Source of the DNA: DASZQY01 sp963843565
GTDB lineage: Bacteria; Pseudomonadota; Alphaproteobacteria; Rhizobiales; Kaistiaceae
Reading direction: 5' to 3'
DNA length: 64,000 bases
Assembly (NCBI GenBank): GCA_963843565.1
Contig: CAWJKY010000003.1
Span: 2,108,001 to 2,172,000, forward strand
Positions 34,722 to 43,354 of the stretch are shown here, piece after piece. Positions within the stretch are counted from its first letter, which is position 1, and every line of letters starts with the position of its first letter. The notes under the pieces are model-generated. The model saw only the letters and a list, made by a program, of their open reading frames with translations. It was not told the DNA's origin and ran no database searches. The position numbers were made by a program, and so were the translations under genes.

Positions 34722-35623
34722 TCGCCTTCATCGACGATCATCGCGGGGCGTATGGGGTCGAGCCGATCTGCAAGGTGCTGCCGATCGCCCCATCGAGCTA
34801 CCACGATCATGCCAGCAAGCGGGCCGATCCCGAGAAGCTGCCCGCGCGGGCGAAGCAGGACATGGCGTTGAAGCCGGAGATCGAGCGCGTCTTCGCGGAG
34901 AACTTCGAGGTGTACGGCGCGCGCAAGGTCTGGAGGCAGCTCAACCGGGAGAACATCCAGGTCGCACGCTGCACTGTCGAGCGTCTGATGGCCGATCTCG
35001 GCCTTCAGGGTGTCATCCGCGGCAAACCGATCCGGACAACGGTGCAGGACAAGGCGGCACCTTGCCCGCTCGACCATGTGAACCGGGTCTTCCATGCTCC
35101 GGCGCCGAACATGCTGTGGCTCTCGGACTTCACGTACGTCAGCACCTGGTCGGGCGTCGTCTACGTGGCGTTCGTCATCGACGCCTATGCCCGACGCATC
35201 GTCGGCTGGCGGGTGAGCAGGACGGCGCACACAAGCTTCGTGCTCGATGCTCTGGAGCAGGCCCTCCACGAACGGCGGCCCGTTCGTCGCGGAGGCCTGG
35301 TGCATCATTCCGATAGGGGTTCTCAATACGTCAGCATTCGCTACACCGAGCGCCTGGCCGCGGCTGGTATCGAGCCCTCTGTCGGCAGCGTCGGCGACTC
35401 CTATGACAACGCCCTCGCAGAGACGATCAACGGCCTATACAAGGCCGAGGTCATCCATCGGCGTGGACCCTGGCGGAGCTTCGAAGCGGTCGAGTTCGCC
35501 ACGCTGACCTGGGTCGACTGGTTCAACAATCGCCGGCTGCTGGAGCCCATCGGCAACATCCCGCCGGCCGAAGCCGAGGAACGCTACTACGCCATGCTGG
35601 AGGAGCCAGCATTGGCCGCGTGA
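34718..35623 (+). CDS. IS3-family transposase OrfB (rve integrase core)
   Basis: 301 residues. The HTH_21 region (MAFIDD-like start IAFIDDHRGAYGVEPICKVL) is followed by the rve core with Asp in SDFTYVSTW, Asp in HHSDRGSQYVS and Glu in DNALAETINGLYKAEVI. The C-terminus is complete, so the catalytic DDE triad is intact. Its stop lies 10 bp before the IS-derived ATG used by the downstream LysR frame. Confidence 0.94.
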   Translation: MIAFIDDHRGAYGVEPICKVLPIAPSSYHDHASKRADPEKLPARAKQDMALKPEIERVFAENFEVYGARKVWRQLNRENIQVARCTVERLMADLGLQGVIRGKPIRTTVQDKAAPCPLDHVNRVFHAPAPNMLWLSDFTYVSTWSGVVYVAFVIDAYARRIVGWRVSRTAHTSFVLDALEQALHERRPVRRGGLVHHSDRGSQYVSIRYTERLAAAGIEPSVGSVGDSYDNALAETINGLYKAEVIHRRGPWRSFEAVEFATLTWVDWFNNRRLLEPIGNIPPAEAEERYYAMLEEPALAA

Positions 35624-35633
35624 CTCAAACGAA

Positions 35634-36545
35634 ATGGCCTCCGGAAAACACGGGGCGGTTCACTGGAACGACCTCACATTCTTTCTTGCTGTCGCCAGGG
35701 AAGGCAGCCTGACGGCAGCGGCTCAAACCCTGAAGACGAGTCCAGCGACTGTTGGCCGAAGGATCGCCGCGCTGGAGGAGCTTCTTGGTGCGCATCTGTT
35801 CGATCGCAGGCAGAGCGGCTATCTCCTTTCGCAAGCCGGAACGTCGCTTCTCAAGACGGCTGAGATCGCAGAGGAGGCGGTTCTCTCGTTCGAGCGCGAA
35901 GCACTCGGCCAGGATGTGACTCCGTCGGGAGTTGTGCGCCTGGCGGTAACCGACGATATGGCAGCCTACGTCATCGGGCCGAATCTCGGAGAGTTGCAGC
36001 GTCGGCATCCGGACATACGACTGGAGATCGCGAGCGGCGTCGGGCTGACCGATCTCTACCGTCGCGAAGCGGACATTGCACTTCGCGCGACGCGTCCCGA
36101 ACAGAGCGACCTCATCATCCGTCGGATCGGTAAGGTGGACTTTGCTTTGTATGCGTCACGCTCGTACGTCAAAGCCAAGCGCCTCAGGCCCGGCCTCCAG
36201 GAGCTCTCTGATTTGAGTGTCATCACTTGGACTGAAGACTTAGCTCACCTGACCGGTGGACCCTGGTTCGCCGCCCACGCGCCGAGCGCCCGCGTGGCGC
36301 TGACCGCGACCTCGCCGCGGGTGCAGATGGAAGCCTGCAAGGCTGGATTGGGCTTGGCGATCCTGCCGTGTTTTGCGGGGGACTCAGACCCGAATCTGGT
36401 CTGTCTCCTGGGGCCAGACCAAGTTCTGTCTCTCGACAACTGGGTTGTCGTCCATCGGGACATTGCCCGGACTCCGCGCATTCGCGCTGTCATGGATTTT
36501 CTGGTCAGTCTTGCGCCGCGCCTCGGTAGGCAAGCCTCCCTGTAA
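35634..36545 (+). CDS. LysR-family regulator with IS-derived N-terminus
   Basis: 303 residues. The HTH (FFLAVAREGSLTAAAQTLKTSPATVGRRIAALE) and the effector domain are complete. The first ten residues, MASGKHGAVH, come from the right end of the IS3 element; WNDL onward is native. The original start lies at 34333, so the element replaced the first codons and supplied a new in-frame ATG. There is no clear ribosome site, but the OrfB stop is 10 bp upstream, so translation could be coupled. It may be functional or cryptic. Its original divergent partner is the O-methyltransferase. Confidence 0.85.
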   Translation: MASGKHGAVHWNDLTFFLAVAREGSLTAAAQTLKTSPATVGRRIAALEELLGAHLFDRRQSGYLLSQAGTSLLKTAEIAEEAVLSFEREALGQDVTPSGVVRLAVTDDMAAYVIGPNLGELQRRHPDIRLEIASGVGLTDLYRREADIALRATRPEQSDLIIRRIGKVDFALYASRSYVKAKRLRPGLQELSDLSVITWTEDLAHLTGGPWFAAHAPSARVALTATSPRVQMEACKAGLGLAILPCFAGDSDPNLVCLLGPDQVLSLDNWVVVHRDIARTPRIRAVMDFLVSLAPRLGRQASL

Positions 36546-36838
36546 CTGCCTCGGCCTCCTTGGTTTGCGAGTTGCGCCGGGAAGTGGGTCAAGCGGCGAC
36601 GTTGGTCTCGTCTCCCTCAAACCCCGCTTTGGCTGAATCCGAGACTTTGTTCTGGCGTTCGGCGGGATCGGAGCGATCATTCGCCCCCCAAACTGCTCCT
36701 GCAGAAACGCCAGGTCGTTGTCCGAGATATGGTTGGGAGGCTTAGGACCGAGCCATGGCCCATCCCCTCGGCTCCGCAAGACCGCCGTCAGCGCACGGCC
36801 GTTCCCGGGATGCAGCCGAGGGTGGCCGAGGCTTCGTT
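36546..36838. other. Non-coding stretch after the LysR gene
   Basis: These 293 bp hold only short frames. A minus-strand reading (including PNHISDNDLAFLQEQFGGRMIAP) looks like the tail of some protein, possibly a transposase, but I cannot assign it. No repeat or terminator is clear. Confidence 0.35.
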
Positions 36839-37863
36839 TCAGGTGCGAGCTTCGCCGACGTCGACGTGAATCGAGTAGTGGACCTCCCACGCGGATGATG
36901 GGTCGATTGTCACCGTGGTTGCGGTTCCACGCAGCGCAATTGGATTTCCGAAGCGACTCGCAACGAGGCCAAGGTCGAGCGCGGACGTTACGGGTTCGAC
37001 GCCCAGACAGAAATTCCTGCCTGAGAATGGATAATCCTGGGTGCCCCCATGGCTGTACCAGAGCACGCAGCTGTTGAAGGCTCGCGGGTCCCAACGCAGC
37101 GTCACCGCGTAGCCGGCCACGGGGGCCGAGATTCGAATGGCGCCGTCAATTCCGCACAGTTGCACCAGGGCCTCGTGCGCTTCATCCATGATCGGAACCA
37201 TGGATGCATCCACCCGATGACCCAATGCACCCGGCACTGAAGCAAGGTTGTCGAACGACGCATCTTCTGCAAACGGCTGAGCCTTGTCGCCCAATCCGGC
37301 CGGATATGTCTGCCCGAATTCGAAATCTCCTGGGTGAATGCGCAGCCCCCCTCGGGGATTTCCAGCGTCGGGTGTATTCCAACCGGAATCACCGTGCGGC
37401 GCTTCGCCTCGATCGCGAGCTTGAACTCCAGGCGACCGTTCCCCGCCCTCACCTGCCGCAACGCGCGCCTGATGTCAGATGCCTCGGGATAGGTGCAGCT
37501 CAACGTCACCGCATCGTCCCGCCGGTCGACGAGAGTCCACCGCGCGTTCGCGCCGAACCCGTGTGGGTGTCGGCCGTCTTCGACGTCCAAGGGCCGATAG
37601 CGCCACCGCGCAGGCAGCCGGTCAGCGCCGCGCTCGATCCCGAACGGAACGCACGGCCATTCGCCGGCCATGTGGCGCGACAAAGGGTCCAACCCGTCGA
37701 GGCTTCCCGGCGTGGACGCCGCACCCAGCCAATGCGGTTTCCAGAATGGCCGTATCTTCCGCCCTTTCGCGCTGAAGCAGGCGTCCGCCAATACCCCCAA
37801 TTCGAGCGACAGGGATGCCGTTACGCCGGGGCCGGCAATCGCAACTAGATCGTTATCCGCCAC
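36839..37863 (-). pseudogene. Aldose 1-epimerase (mutarotase), single frameshift
   Basis: Two overlapping frames together give a full-length galactose-mutarotase-like protein of about 341 codons. The first (start 37863) runs MADNDLVAIAGPGVTASLS to GIHPTLEIPEGGCAFT. The second carries DFEFGQTYPAGLGDKAQPFAED through VLWYSHGG and LGVEPVTSAL to the stop at 36839. The shift is at about 37332-37334, where loss of one base from a G-run (C-run on the coding strand) would explain it. It is otherwise undamaged, so this is a recent mutation or a sequencing error. It lies at the end of the Rbs-type operon. Confidence 0.8.
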
Positions 37864-37872
37864 GACATCTTC

Positions 37873-38625
37873 TCAATAGGAAGCGAGCAGACCGCCATCG
37901 ACGAGGTACGAAGCGCCGGTCACGAACGAGGCATCATCGGAGAGCAGGAAGGCGGCGACGCGCGCTACCTCGATTGGCTTGCCGATGCGCTTCAGGGCGT
38001 GTTTCGCGCCCCACTCGTCGAGGACCGCTTGCGGATCGGCGGGGTTGAAGTCGCGGGCACTTTGCTCGACCAGCGGCGTCGCGATCGTGCCCGGGCAGAC
38101 GGCGTTCACGCGGATGTTCTCGGCGCCGTGGTCCAGCGCCATAGCGCGCGTCAGAGCCATCGCCCCGGCCTTGCTGGCGGCATAGGCCGCCACGCCAGGA
38201 TGTGTCGCGAGCCCCTGGATCGATGACATGTTGACTATCGATCCGCCGCCAGCGGCGCGAATCAGCGGGACGATATGTTTGCATAGGAGGAAAATCGCCG
38301 TCAGGTTGACCGCAAGCACGCGGTCGAAGTCCGAGCGCGACATGGTTTCGACGGTCCCGTGGAGTTCGAGCCCAGCGCAATTGAACAGGCCGGTCACGGG
38401 GCCGAGCGAGTCGGCCAGTTCGGCCACCGCCCCGCAAACGTCATCCTCGGCGAGGTCGCCAGCGATGGTGTGGATGCTGTCGTTGGCGAGCGTCGTCAAG
38501 CCCGCCCGGTTGACGTCGACGCCGACGACCGTGGCGCCGCATTCTGCGAAATATTCAGCGCTGGCGCGCCCGATGCCGGAAGCCGCACCCGTCACCACGA
38601 CGACGCCGCTCAGTTTCGTCATCAC
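37873..38625 (-). CDS. Short-chain dehydrogenase/reductase
   Basis: 250 residues. TGAASGIG binds the cofactor, FNCAG replaces NNAG, Ser lies in VNMSSIQG and Tyr/Lys in YAASKAG. The C-terminus DGGLLASY is the usual classical-SDR end. GGAGGCG precedes the start. As part of the Rbs-type importer operon with mannonate-dehydratase-like and mutarotase genes, it probably oxidises the imported sugar or reduces a keto acid. Confidence 0.9.
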   Translation of the reverse strand: MMTKLSGVVVVTGAASGIGRASAEYFAECGATVVGVDVNRAGLTTLANDSIHTIAGDLAEDDVCGAVAELADSLGPVTGLFNCAGLELHGTVETMSRSDFDRVLAVNLTAIFLLCKHIVPLIRAAGGGSIVNMSSIQGLATHPGVAAYAASKAGAMALTRAMALDHGAENIRVNAVCPGTIATPLVEQSARDFNPADPQAVLDEWGAKHALKRIGKPIEVARVAAFLLSDDASFVTGASYLVDGGLLASY

Positions 38626-38643
38626 ACGCCTCCGTTGCCGCGA

Positions 38644-39375
38644 TCAGAGGATGTCCTGGACCTCGTCGATGGACGTTTCCTCGATCCGCTTGTCCATGAC
38701 TATCTGTCCCAACGCCATCACGACAACCCGGTCACAGGACTCGAAGACGTGGTGAATGTTGTGGCTGATGAAGATGGTCGTCACGCCCTGCGCCTTCAGT
38801 CCTTTCACGAAGCCGATGACCTTGTTTGTTTCCTTGACCGAAAGCTGGTTGGTCGGCTCGTCCAGGATCATCACTCTCGAGCGGAAGTGCATGGCGCGCG
38901 CGATGGCGACGCCTTGCCGCTGGCCGCCTGACAGCTCGCTCACCAGGGCATCGGGTGAACGCAGCTGCAGGTCGACGTCGGCGATCGCCTTGACGCTGTC
39001 CTTGCGCATCCGCTTCTGGTCGAGCCAACCGATACCGCCGAACGAGAAAATCAGTGGCTCCCGCCCAATGAACAGATTGCGGGCGATCGACATGGTCGGG
39101 ATCAGAGAGTTGTATTGATAAATCGTCTCGATCCCCAGTGACATAGCTTCCTTGGGACTGCGGATCGACGCCGGGCGCCCCTCCACCCTTATCTCGCCCT
39201 CGTCGGGTCGATAGAGCCCCGACAGGATGTTGATGAGCGTTGACTTGCCCGCACCGTTGTCGCCCACGAGGCCGAGGGCCTCGCCGGCATTCACATCGAG
39301 ATTGATGCCCTTTAGCGCGTGGACGCCCGAGTACCACTTGTGAAGGTTCGTCACTTGAACGACGGGCACGCTCAT
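38644..39375 (-). CDS. Sugar ABC transporter ATP-binding protein (RbsA/FrcA type, single domain)
   Basis: 243 residues. Walker A is GDNGAGKST, the signature LSGGQRQGVAIARAM, Walker B VMILDEPTNQLS, and the H-loop ISHNIHH. Unlike RbsA it has one nucleotide-binding domain, as in FrcA-like CUT2 systems. Its ATG overlaps the permease stop (ATGA). Confidence 0.93.
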   Translation of the reverse strand: MSVPVVQVTNLHKWYSGVHALKGINLDVNAGEALGLVGDNGAGKSTLINILSGLYRPDEGEIRVEGRPASIRSPKEAMSLGIETIYQYNSLIPTMSIARNLFIGREPLIFSFGGIGWLDQKRMRKDSVKAIADVDLQLRSPDALVSELSGGQRQGVAIARAMHFRSRVMILDEPTNQLSVKETNKVIGFVKGLKAQGVTTIFISHNIHHVFESCDRVVVMALGQIVMDKRIEETSIDEVQDIL

Positions 39376-40358
39376 CGGGCGATCTCCACCTTCATCGCGC
39401 GCCCGCGCCGGCGAAGCCAGGAATTGCCGACTACGGCGAGGATGGTCAGCGTGCCTATTGCGAACTGGAACCAGTTGCTGTCGATCCCCGACATGACCAT
39501 GCCGTTGTCGATGACCCGGATCAGAGTCGCACCGATCAGCCCACCAACGATCGAGCCAATGCCGCCGGTCAGGGCCGTACCGCCGATCACCGCCGCCGCA
39601 ACGGCCTGAAGTTCATAGCCCGTTCCAAGCGACGGCAGCGCCGAGCCGAGCCGCAGCACCTGAACGACGCCCGCGAAACCCGCGAGGACCGAGCAGATGA
39701 CGAAACAGGCGAGCTTTACCCGCGAGGTCGGAATACCCAGTCCGCGCGCTGCCGACAGCAATCCACCGGTAGCGGCGACCCAGTTGCCGAAGTTTGTCCG
39801 CGATAGGAGCAGGTGAGCGACGACTGCGAAGCCGACTAACCAGATGAACGAGGAGCGGATCAGGTTCCCCGGGCCGACAAACTCGACGAATACGCCCGTC
39901 GGAATGAGATCGAAGTTCGGGCGAGGCGGGAAGCCACCCGAGATGACCACGGTCAACGACCGGACAATGAAAAGCATCCCGAGCGTCGTTATGAACGATG
40001 GGATCTCGAATTGAATCGTGACCAGTCCGTTGACGAGGCCGATGGCGACGCACACCACAAGTCCCACGAAGAAGGCCGGCCAGAACACCCACCCGTGCGT
40101 CATCAGGACCGCCATCGTCATGGGAGCGATGGCGAAGGTCGATCCGACGGAGAGATCGAACTCCCCGGCGATCATCAACAAAGTCACGCCAATAGCGATG
40201 ATCCCGGTCTCGGGAAAGAATCCGAGCACCGCGCGCAAGTTGGCGTAGGTGAGGAAGATGCCGGACGAGCGAAGCTGAAACAGGACGATAAAGATGACGA
40301 GCAGCGAGACAGCCGCCATCTCAGGTTTTTGCAGTGCGAGCTTCACTACGCGGCGCAT
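39372..40358 (-). CDS. Sugar ABC transporter permease (RbsC/FrcC type)
   Basis: 328 residues with about ten membrane segments. GEFDLSVGSTFAIAPM and GTALTGGIGSIVGGLIGA are CUT2 permease hallmarks. It forms the channel dimer for a monosaccharide importer. It is preceded by a short hairpin after the binding-protein gene. Confidence 0.93.
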   Translation of the reverse strand: MRRVVKLALQKPEMAAVSLLVIFIVLFQLRSSGIFLTYANLRAVLGFFPETGIIAIGVTLLMIAGEFDLSVGSTFAIAPMTMAVLMTHGWVFWPAFFVGLVVCVAIGLVNGLVTIQFEIPSFITTLGMLFIVRSLTVVISGGFPPRPNFDLIPTGVFVEFVGPGNLIRSSFIWLVGFAVVAHLLLSRTNFGNWVAATGGLLSAARGLGIPTSRVKLACFVICSVLAGFAGVVQVLRLGSALPSLGTGYELQAVAAAVIGGTALTGGIGSIVGGLIGATLIRVIDNGMVMSGIDSNWFQFAIGTLTILAVVGNSWLRRRGRAMKVEIAR

Positions 40359-40392
40359 GAGCAGTTCCTGTGTCTTTCCGTTGGGAGTTCCC

Positions 40393-40411
40393 CGGCGCCC
40401 GTTCGGCGCCG
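40393..40411. other. Intercistronic hairpin after the Rbs-type binding protein
   Basis: CGGCGCC (40393-40399) pairs exactly with GGCGCCG (40405-40411) around a 5-base loop, between the binding-protein stop and the permease start. There is no T-tract. Confidence 0.5.
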
Positions 40412-40423
40412 AGGCACCGGGCG

Positions 40424-41410
40424 TTAGCGGTAGCCCTTCTCGGACAGATCCATGAGCTCTCCAACCATGTCCGGTGTGACCACGCCCTGACCGGTGTCGA
40501 TGTCCGCCGGAGAGAGACCGAAGTTCTTGGCCAGGTAGGCCTCCATGACCGGCATGAAGCCCTGCATGTACGGCTGCTCGTCAACATGCACCTGGATGTA
40601 CCCGGCCTTCATCTCGTCGAGCACCTCGGGGACCAGGTCGAAGCCGCCGAGAAGCACCTTGCCCGGCGGCACGCCGCGCTCGGCAAGCACGCGGGCAACG
40701 CCGGCGTCCCAATAGCCCGTGTCGAAGTAGGCGTTGGTCTCCGGGTGGGCCAGCAGGTACGCCCCGACGCGATCGGCGGTAACGGCAAGGTCCGTGCCCG
40801 AGTCGATCTTTTCGTAGGTGATCTTCCGGTCTGGATTGGCCTTGATCTGCTCATCGAGGAAGTTCGTTATCCCGAGGGCGAGCTGCTCCGACCAGTTCTG
40901 GCCGGGTGCCGAAAGGCCCACCAGGATGTGCAGGGGACCGTCGGCCGGCATGTTCTTCCACATCGCGGTCGCTAGGGTGTGACCCGCCGGGACGAATCCC
41001 TGCCCGACGAATGCTTGGCGTGCGTTGCCGGCCGCGCCCTCGAGGTCGTCCACGTTGACTGCGAGCACGGTTATGCCCTGATCGCGCGCCCGCTTGACCA
41101 CGTCGTCGAAGGCGGTGTCGTCGACGATCACGGCAAACATCGCGTCCGGTTTTAGGGCGAGTGCCGCCTCCATGTTGGCGACCTCCTCCTGCACGGAGCC
41201 CTCGTCTTGCGCGAAGAGCAGCTTGCACGTGGCCTGCACCCGCGCGCAGGCGTCGTCGTAGCCTTTCTTCACGGCTTGCCAGAACGTGTTCGAAGCGCTC
41301 GAGTGGGTCGTGAAGACGATGTTCAGCGGTGCGGATTGTGCGAATGCCGGCAGGGTCATCAACGCCGAGGCGGCGATGCCCGACAGCACGAGTTTGCGTA
41401 GCTTAGACAT
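40424..41410 (-). CDS. Sugar ABC transporter substrate-binding protein (RbsB type)
   Basis: 328 residues with a Sec signal peptide (ending PAFAQ). The Peripla_BP_4 fold begins LNIVFTTHSSASNTFWQAVKKGYDDAC and continues with DDTAFDDVVKRARDQGITVLAVN. GGGAG precedes the ATG at 41410; the longer frame to 41836 is the shadow of the upstream gene. It binds a monosaccharide or sugar acid for the CUT2 permease. Confidence 0.92.
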   Translation of the reverse strand: MSKLRKLVLSGIAASALMTLPAFAQSAPLNIVFTTHSSASNTFWQAVKKGYDDACARVQATCKLLFAQDEGSVQEEVANMEAALALKPDAMFAVIVDDTAFDDVVKRARDQGITVLAVNVDDLEGAAGNARQAFVGQGFVPAGHTLATAMWKNMPADGPLHILVGLSAPGQNWSEQLALGITNFLDEQIKANPDRKITYEKIDSGTDLAVTADRVGAYLLAHPETNAYFDTGYWDAGVARVLAERGVPPGKVLLGGFDLVPEVLDEMKAGYIQVHVDEQPYMQGFMPVMEAYLAKNFGLSPADIDTGQGVVTPDMVGELMDLSEKGYR

Positions 41411-42488
41411 TGTCGGTCTTTCTCCCTCTGTTGAGATCACGTCTATGTTGGCCCGCCGACCGAGCGCGACGCCCTGGCCCAGCGTGGTCGGATTCGGTTC
41501 GCGGTTCAGGGTCATGGCCGGCGCCCCCTGCTCCGCGGGAGAGCGCATCAAGGACCCCGCGCACGTAGCCGGCGGTAAAGATGTGGCCTTGGAATCCGTA
41601 ACCTGCAGTCCCCTCGGATTCCGAGGCGAGCCGGGGTGCATGGTCGGGACGGGCATAGCCCTGGTAACCGACGGCGCGGAGCGCGGCGAGGGTGCCGACG
41701 AGATCGACGTCACCATCGTCGGGGAACGTCTCGACGAAATCGTCGAGCGTTCCGCGGATGTTACGCAGATGGACGAAATGGATGCGCTCGCCGAAGCGCG
41801 CCACGAGGCCGGGAACGTCGACGCAGAGCTCGCCAAAACATCCAGTGCACAACGTCATGCCGTTCATCGGGCTCGAATGCGCCTGCATGAGCCAGTCGAA
41901 ATCCTCGACGCTCGACATGATCCGCGAATAGCCAGCCAGCGGACTCATGGGCGGATCGTCGGGGTGCATGGCGAGTTTCACCCCGACCGCCTCCGCGACC
42001 GGAATGACCGCGCGAAGGAAATTCCGGAGATTGTCGCGCATGGCGTCGGCCGACGGCGCGGCCGGCAGCGGTGGTGTCGGCGGGGCGACGTCCCGGGTCT
42101 TGAATCCGGTGGTTACGGCACCGCCGCGCGTGATGGCGGCAAGGTCCGTGCGCACCACCATTGCGTCGTCGCGGGTCTGCGGCATGAAGTTGTAGCAAAC
42201 GACTTCGACACCGGCCTTGCCGAGGCGCTCCAGCCCGGTGATCCAACCGCTGATCTGCTCATCAGCGCCGTCAAGCCCGGGCACGATCCGGTCGATCGCC
42301 GGGCCGGACTCGACCACCGGCACGCGCAGACCATGCGCCTTTGCGCGCGCGATGACGTCGTCCAGCCGATCGAACTTCGCCCCGTCGTTGCGCATGTCGT
42401 AGTGGACGAGGCTGTCCACACCGATCTGGCGGATAGTCGCCAGCCGCTCGTCGCTCGTTGGGACTGCGACCATCGCGAGCCTCGTCAT
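41403..42488 (-). CDS. Mannonate dehydratase-like (UxuA superfamily) protein
   Basis: 361 residues. UxuA-like landmarks are CYNFMP, HPDDPPMSP, TLCTGCFGE, FVHLRN and DGDVDLVGTLAALR...GYARPDHAP, which carry the expected metal-binding Cys and His. The segment after CYNFMP differs from true UxuA, and the protein is a divergent member that may dehydrate another aldonic acid. The last ~45 residues (after VLDALS) are Arg/Gly-rich, read into the binding-protein start and look like readthrough of a lost stop. It lies 39 bp after the RraA-like gene. Confidence 0.82.
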   Translation of the reverse strand: MTRLAMVAVPTSDERLATIRQIGVDSLVHYDMRNDGAKFDRLDDVIARAKAHGLRVPVVESGPAIDRIVPGLDGADEQISGWITGLERLGKAGVEVVCYNFMPQTRDDAMVVRTDLAAITRGGAVTTGFKTRDVAPPTPPLPAAPSADAMRDNLRNFLRAVIPVAEAVGVKLAMHPDDPPMSPLAGYSRIMSSVEDFDWLMQAHSSPMNGMTLCTGCFGELCVDVPGLVARFGERIHFVHLRNIRGTLDDFVETFPDDGDVDLVGTLAALRAVGYQGYARPDHAPRLASESEGTAGYGFQGHIFTAGYVRGVLDALSRGAGGAGHDPEPRTESDHAGPGRRARSAGQHRRDLNRGRKTDNV

Positions 42489-42527
42489 TGGTTAGCGGCG
42501 CTATCGAAGTGGATCATCGTCGCCCCC

Positions 42528-43178
42528 CTACAACACGCCGAACCGCTCGTAGGCGGCGACCAGGGACATGCCCTCGCGCACTGCCCTGCGGAAGCCGTCC
42601 TCGCGAGACGATTTGTCGAGCGCGGCAGCCAGCACCGCCGCCTCGCTCTCGGCCGGAACGACGGCGATCCCATCCCGGTCCGCGATGATCAGGTCGCCGG
42701 GGGTAATCGACACGCCGCCAAGCTCGACCGTGATGTCGTAGGCGACGACCCTCTGGCGGTGGAGGCTGTCTAGCGGCGAGACGTGGCGCGAATAGACGGG
42801 AAAGCCAAGCGCCTCAGTGCGGGCGATGTCGCGTACGGCACCGTCGGTGATGACTCCCGCCGCGCCGCGCGCCTTCGCGGCGGCTGTCAGCAATTCCCCC
42901 CAGATGCCCGAACGGGCCGAATCGCCGGTGGCGCAGACCACCAGGTCGCCCGGCTTGACTGTGTCGATTGCCTCAAGCTCGAGTTCGTAGGTGTTGGGGT
43001 CGTCCTGAAACAGATCGGTCCACTGCAGCGTCTTGGCGCGGCCGATGGCGATCGTGAGCACGGTGCGCGGAACGCAGCCCGGTGAGACAGCCTGGCTTCG
43101 GTGACCAAGGCGATCCAGCGCGTCGAGGACAACAGCAACGGTCAGGCGACCCGACACCGCCAGCCAGCGCTCGATCAC
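42528..43178 (-). CDS. RraA-like protein, HMG aldolase/oxaloacetate decarboxylase family
   Basis: About 216 residues from the GTG at 43176-43178. The frame is open to 43331, but a palindrome at 43251 suggests the promoter lies inside that extension. GAAGVITDGAVRDIARTEALGFPVYSRHVSPLDS and PGDLIIADRDGIAVVP are typical of the RraA/4-hydroxy-4-methyl-2-oxoglutarate aldolase fold. Members are metal-dependent class II pyruvate aldolases or RNase E regulators. Beside a sugar-acid dehydratase, an aldolase or decarboxylase role is likelier. Confidence 0.85.
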   Translation of the reverse strand: MIERWLAVSGRLTVAVVLDALDRLGHRSQAVSPGCVPRTVLTIAIGRAKTLQWTDLFQDDPNTYELELEAIDTVKPGDLVVCATGDSARSGIWGELLTAAAKARGAAGVITDGAVRDIARTEALGFPVYSRHVSPLDSLHRQRVVAYDITVELGGVSITPGDLIIADRDGIAVVPAESEAAVLAAALDKSSREDGFRRAVREGMSLVAAYERFGVL

Positions 43179-43250
43179 GCCGCCGTCTTCTTCTCCGTTG
43201 GGCCCGGTCACGTGCGAGGCACCGGAGGCGGCGCGTGTTGCCGGATATTG

Positions 43251-43260
43251 AATTGCAATT
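43251..43260. promoter_or_regulatory. AT-rich palindrome upstream of the RraA-like gene
   Basis: AATTGCAATT is a perfect 10-bp palindrome, within TTGAATTGCAATTTG, in the divergent gap between the RraA-like operon and the IclR gene. It could be a second regulator site or part of a promoter. Confidence 0.35.
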
Positions 43261-43333
43261 TGTCCCCCGTGCCTTGCACTCATCCGATCAAGCCAGTAGA
43301 GCGTGCAGCCCATACCCAAACAAGAAACCACTG

Positions 43334-43348
43334 TTCCACGGGGTGGAA
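43334..43348. promoter_or_regulatory. IclR operator candidate (perfect 15-bp palindrome)
   Basis: TTCCAC-GGG-GTGGAA is a perfect inverted repeat 6 bp ahead of the IclR start codon at 43355. It overlaps its ribosome-binding region, so binding would block its own expression. The length and TTCCAN-type arms suit IclR-family sites. Confidence 0.6.
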
Positions 43349-43354
43349 AAAGAC

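Larger units (their letters stand above)
34342..35662 (+). mobile_element. IS3-family insertion sequence, complete (1321 bp)
   Basis: The terminal inverted repeats are 34342-34367 (TGAACCGTACCGGGTTTGCC and on) and 35637-35662, matching at 22 of 26 positions. A 4-bp target duplication CTGG flanks it (34338-34341 and 35663-35666). Inside are overlapping orfA and orfB with intact DDE residues. The clean ends and duplication show a recent, probably still competent element, inserted into codon 3 of a LysR gene. Confidence 0.93.

Noticed and set aside
34700..34730. Programmed -1 frameshift site in the IS3 element
   Set aside because: orfA and orfB overlap by ATGA, but I see no clear A-rich slippery heptamer there; reinitiation is equally possible, so no site is annotated.
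36546..36838. Minus-strand frame with PNHISDNDLAFLQEQF as a transposase remnant
   Set aside because: The resemblance is vague and I could not place any catalytic motif, so it is left as unassigned sequence.
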